DNA of 64,000 bases from Salinibacterium hongtaonis (GTDB taxonomy: Bacteria > Actinomycetota > Actinomycetes > Actinomycetales > Microbacteriaceae), in NCBI RefSeq assembly GCF_003065485.1, contig NZ_CP026951.1, forward strand, positions 2,418,001 to 2,482,000, in the 5' to 3' direction. The notes under the pieces were generated by a model. That model saw nothing but the letters and a program-made list of their open reading frames with translations, was not told where the DNA came from and ran no database searches. Within the stretch, counting starts at the first letter, position 1; every line of letters begins with the position of its first letter. The translations under genes and the position numbers were made by a program. This document shows positions 61,321 through 64,000 of the stretch, piece after piece.

Positions 61321-62373
61321 TTACTTGATGACGGGGGCGGTCCAGCCCTCACCAAGGTCCTCGCCCTTGATCAGGTCGTAGTACTCGCGCTGCACGCCCG
61401 TGAGGTTCTCGTCCCAGTACGTCTCGGCGTGGTCGCGGAAGGCGTCGCGGTCGACATCCTGCACGACCTCGATGACGCCCTCATCCGCCCACTCCTGCAG
61501 GATCGTGGACTCCTCGTCGGAGATGCACTCGCCGGCCGTGACGGCTGCCTCGTCGACCGCAGTCTGGATCGTCTCGCGCTGCTCGTCGGTGAGGCCCTTC
61601 CAGAAGCTCTCGGAGACGACGACGAACTCAACGCTCGTCTGGTGCCCGGAAAGCGAAATGTAGTCCTGCACCTCCTGCACGTTGGTGCTCGCGATCGCCG
61701 ACACGGGATTCTCCTGCGAGTCAGCCGTGCCCTGCTGCAGGGCGAGGTAGAGCTCATCGAAGGAGACACCGACGGGGTTCGCGCCGAGCGCGTAGGCCGA
61801 CTCGAGGTACTCGGGCTTGTTGGGGAACCGGGTCTTGAGGCCCTTGAGATCATCGGGCTCGGTGATCGGCTTGTTCGAAGTGAACACCCGCATGCCGAAG
61901 TACCAGGCGCCGATGACGCGCACGTCTGCGTCTTCGAGCACCTTGTCGGTGAGCTCCTTGTAAGCATCCGTCTTGATGAAGTTCGCGAGTTGCTCGGGTC
62001 CGTCGAGCACGAAGGCGCGGTCGAGCAGGCCGATTGGCTCGGAGAATGCGCTGATGTTTGACGGCGAGTCGAGGTTCATCTGCACGTCGCCGGTCTGCAC
62101 GGAGCGGAAGCGCTCCTGGTCGCCGCCGAGGATGCTCTCGGGGTAGTTCACGATCTCAAGGCCGACCTTGGCGTCGTTGACCTTCTCGGCGACGACGTCG
62201 ACGCCGCAGCTGTTGTGGGGGTGGTTCGCGGCGAAGCTGTTGCCGAAGACCACCTCAGTGGCCTTGCCCTCTGCTGAACCGGAGTCACCACTCGCGGAGC
62301 AGCCTCCCAACACCAGGGTGAGTGCCGCGGCCGAGCCGATAATGGCAGCGGTGCGGCGCGTGAACATAGACAT
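61321..62373 (-). CDS. dctP: TRAP substrate-binding lipoprotein DctP
   Basis: The product is 350 residues. A lipoprotein signal (IIGSAAALTLVLGGC) anchors it at the cell surface, as usual in Gram-positives. The body has VFGNSFAANHPHNSCGVDVV, the ligand arginine region DVRVIGAWYFGMRVFTSNKP, EPDDLKGLKTRFPNKPEYLE and DSQENPVSAIASTNVQEVQD. The arginine after GLKT commonly binds the substrate carboxylate, so an organic acid or sugar acid is expected. AGGAGG six bases before the ATG at 62373 fixes the start. Two IclR-type palindromes lie upstream. Confidence 0.95.
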   Translation of the reverse strand: MSMFTRRTAAIIGSAAALTLVLGGCSASGDSGSAEGKATEVVFGNSFAANHPHNSCGVDVVAEKVNDAKVGLEIVNYPESILGGDQERFRSVQTGDVQMNLDSPSNISAFSEPIGLLDRAFVLDGPEQLANFIKTDAYKELTDKVLEDADVRVIGAWYFGMRVFTSNKPITEPDDLKGLKTRFPNKPEYLESAYALGANPVGVSFDELYLALQQGTADSQENPVSAIASTNVQEVQDYISLSGHQTSVEFVVVSESFWKGLTDEQRETIQTAVDEAAVTAGECISDEESTILQEWADEGVIEVVQDVDRDAFRDHAETYWDENLTGVQREYYDLIKGEDLGEGWTAPVIK

Positions 62374-62403
62374 CTTTGTCCTCCTGTGAGACACAATTGG
62401 CTT

Positions 62404-62423
62404 TTTGGAAAGGTGTTCCGAAA
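62404..62423. promoter_or_regulatory. IclR-type operator, site 1
   Basis: TTTGGAA-AGGTG-TTCCGAAA is a near-perfect palindrome, one mismatch in the outer arms. It lies 30-50 bases before the dctP start and just downstream of a possible -10 (TAGGGT, 62432-62427 on the minus strand). Confidence 0.7.
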
Positions 62424-62448
62424 TGAACCCTAGTGCATCTCGACGCCA

Positions 62449-62467
62449 TTTGGAAAGCTGTTCCAAA
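62449..62467. promoter_or_regulatory. IclR-type operator, site 2
   Basis: TTTGGAA-AGCTG-TTCCAAA is a perfect 7+7 palindrome. It overlaps the weak possible -35 (TTCCAA on the minus strand) that stands 17 bases from TAGGGT, so a bound regulator would cover the dctP promoter. Confidence 0.75.
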
Positions 62468-62480
62468 GTTGGCGGAGCTC

Positions 62481-63248
62481 TCAGGCGTGCAGGGTGGAAT
62501 CCGCCAGTACCGCGAGGTCCTCACGACCGCGGAAGAGGTGGGGCACAAGCTCAAGGGCGCGCTCCCTGGTGAGTCGCACACTAGGTCCCGCAATGCTCAG
62601 TACCGCTGCTGGAGTGCCATCGGCGCGCGAGACGGGCACTGCGACCGCCGCGATACCAAGCTCATGAGTTGAGTCCGTGAAGGCGAAACCCCGTTCGCGG
62701 GCTTCGCGCACTGCGGCCAATGCCTCATCGAGATCACGCGGGCCCGACGATCTGGAATCGTCGTCTCTTTCGAAACCCTGCGCCTGTAGTCGGGCGATCG
62801 CTTGATCTTCCGGCAGGGCAGAGAGCCAAGCGAGCCCGCTCGAGGTGCGCGCAAACCGCGCCTCGCGACCGGCGTCGGGGTCGTAGCGCAGCCCGCCGCG
62901 GGCGCCCTGCGACTTTGCGACCCAGACAAGGTGGTCGCCGTCGGGGATGCTGAGCCTCACCAGTTCGCCCGAGAGTTCGGCGAGCTGGTCGAGCGTGGGC
63001 CTGGCAAGCTCCACGAGCGGAATGCTCGCGAGGTGACGCAGCGCCTGCGAGACGAGCTGTAGGCCAAGCGCGTAGTTGCCCTCGGAGTCCGAGCGAAGAT
63101 ACCCGAGATCAACCAACTCGGTGACGATGCGATGCGTTGCGCTCGGCGGTATCGCTAGTTCCTCCGCAATCTTACCGAGCGGGAGACCGGAGGGGCTGGT
63201 CACGAGAAGCTCCAGTACAGAAAACGCCCTGGGTACGGCTGTACTCAT
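62481..63248 (-). CDS. IclR-family transcriptional regulator 1
   Basis: The product is 255 residues. The winged helix-turn-helix (RAFSVLELLVTSPSGLPLGK, IAEELAIPPSATHRIVTELV) is followed by the effector-binding GAF-like domain with LGLQLVSQALRHLASIPLVE, TSSGLAWLSALPEDQAIARL and STHELGIAAVAVPVSRADGT. It probably binds the TTTGGAA palindromes and controls the TRAP operon and itself. The ATG at 63248 has AGGG eight bases upstream and matches family starts. It is followed at once by the dctP promoter. Confidence 0.92.
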   Translation of the reverse strand: MSTAVPRAFSVLELLVTSPSGLPLGKIAEELAIPPSATHRIVTELVDLGYLRSDSEGNYALGLQLVSQALRHLASIPLVELARPTLDQLAELSGELVRLSIPDGDHLVWVAKSQGARGGLRYDPDAGREARFARTSSGLAWLSALPEDQAIARLQAQGFERDDDSRSSGPRDLDEALAAVREARERGFAFTDSTHELGIAAVAVPVSRADGTPAAVLSIAGPSVRLTRERALELVPHLFRGREDLAVLADSTLHA

Positions 63249-63288
63249 CGTGCTCGCCCTTTCGTCCGATTGGCCAGAGCCTAACAGT

Positions 63289-63307
63289 TTTGGAACGCCA
63301 TTCCGCC
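63289..63307. promoter_or_regulatory. IclR-type operator, site 3
   Basis: TTTGGAA-CGCCA-TTCCGCC repeats the core of the two dctP sites with less symmetric right-hand arm. It lies in the 62-base gap between the two regulator genes, upstream of regulator 1, and suggests autoregulation. Confidence 0.65.
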
Positions 63308-63310
63308 CTG

Positions 63311-64000
63311 CTAGTTGGACCACGCGACAACCGCGCGTTCAAGCTCTTCGGCCGCCGCTCGAACGACGGGCACGAGTTCCAATGCTCTCTCTCGCGGGAG
63401 GCGCACGCTCGGCCCTGCCACGACGAGCACCCCCAGTGCCGGGTGTCCCACGGGCACCGCAAGCGCCGCAATGCCCAGCTCCCAAGTGGAATCGGTAAAG
63501 CTGAAACCGGACTCCCGCACCACAGAGACCCCAGCGAGGGCCTCCTCGAGCGTGGACGGCCCTTCGGGCCCGTAATTCTCCAGATCGTCGAACCCCTCGG
63601 ATTCGATCAGCGCTCTCGCGCGACCCTCCGGCATGGTGGACAACCAGGCGAGCCCGGTGGAGGTGCGGATGAGCTTCGCGGCGCCACCGGAGTCGGAGTC
63701 AAAGCGCAGGCCACCGTGTGAGCCCTGACGCTTGGCTACCCAAACGATGCGGTCCCCGTCCGGCAGCCCGAAACGGGCGAGTTCCCCCGTAGCTTTTGCG
63801 AGGCGATCTAGGACTGGACCGGCGACGGCTGCCGGCGGGATGTTCTCGAGCTGTGTGAGGGCGAGCGAAATAAACCGCAGCCCGAGGTGATATCTCCCCT
63901 GCAGCCGCTCCTGTGCTACGAGCCCGAGGTCGATGAGGTCGGCAAGTGTGCGATGGGCCGCGCTCTTCGGGATGTCGAGCTTGGCCGCGATCTCTCCTAG
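63311..64000 (-). CDS. IclR-family transcriptional regulator 2, N-terminus outside window
   Basis: The frame is open from the stop at 63311 to the right edge of the window, 229 residues. Visible parts are the end of the helix-turn-helix (LGEIAAKLDIPKSAAHRTLA, DLIDLGLVAQERLQGRYHLG) and the effector domain (GELARFGLPDGDRIVWVAKR, GLRFDSDSGG, RTSTGLAWLSTMPEG, STWELGIAALAVPVGHPALG). It is clearly a paralogue of regulator 1, with the same block order and many matching residues. It may bind the same or an overlapping operator. Only about 15-25 residues of the start are missing. Confidence 0.9.
   Translation of the reverse strand, partial: LGEIAAKLDIPKSAAHRTLADLIDLGLVAQERLQGRYHLGLRFISLALTQLENIPPAAVAGPVLDRLAKATGELARFGLPDGDRIVWVAKRQGSHGGLRFDSDSGGAAKLIRTSTGLAWLSTMPEGRARALIESEGFDDLENYGPEGPSTLEEALAGVSVVRESGFSFTDSTWELGIAALAVPVGHPALGVLVVAGPSVRLPRERALELVPVVRAAAEELERAVVAWSN

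Overview
The window is high-GC DNA with GTG and TTG starts, many four-base stop/start overlaps, LPxTG and lipoprotein signals and Gram-positive-style surface proteins. This suggests an actinobacterium, probably of the Microbacteriaceae or a near relative. That placement is inferred from gene content and base composition, not from a marker gene. There is no rRNA, tRNA, CRISPR array or recognisable transposase.

Positions 1-17.6 kb hold a first exopolysaccharide or surface-glycan locus. It opens with the end of a PKD/LamG-like surface protein and has several glycosyltransferases, a NodZ-like transferase, a Wzy-like polymerase, a Wzz-like chain-length protein with a degenerate kinase domain, a CDP-alcohol phosphotransferase, a Wzx flippase, an acetyltransferase and a TagD-like cytidylyltransferase. 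Its most distinctive part is three paralogous secreted parallel beta-helix proteins (11.7-17.6 kb), which may modify or bind the glycan.

Positions 17.6-30.3 kb look like chromosomal genes: recQ, a RibD/DHFR-fold reductase, an acyl-CoA oxidase, a cysK-cysE-CPBP protease operon, a 1356-residue secreted nuclease/5'-nucleotidase fusion with a possible Pho-type promoter, and galE.

Positions 30.4-48.3 kb form a second glycan locus. A very tight minus-strand operon (48.3 to 36.0 kb) runs pglF-pglE-pglC-pglD (synthesis of UDP-diNAcBac-type sugar and the initiating phosphoglycosyltransferase), a WbpP-like epimerase, a glycosyltransferase, two polytopic polymerase-like proteins, another glycosyltransferase and an AsnB-type amidotransferase. 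A UDP-HexNAc dehydrogenase, a flippase and a multiply frameshifted acyltransferase lie on the plus strand, and a DUF4012 protein on the minus strand. Together they predict a glycan starting with a bacillosamine-type sugar and carrying an aminouronic acid or uronamide.

Positions 48.5-54.3 kb hold a DEAD-box RNA helicase with a long repetitive basic N-terminus. A truncated, Walker-A-less second copy of its C-terminal half lies 3.6 kb away, and an LPxTG surface protein sits between the copies.

Positions 54.6-64.0 kb hold a catabolic operon: a TRAP transporter, an uncharacterised two-barrel protein, a Zn-dehydrogenase, an SDR epimerase/dehydrogenase, a TIM-barrel isomerase and an MFS permease. 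Two IclR regulators lie next to it. Three copies of a TTTGGAA-N5-TTCC palindrome sit at the promoters of the TRAP operon and of the first IclR gene, which defines a likely local regulon for an unidentified substrate.
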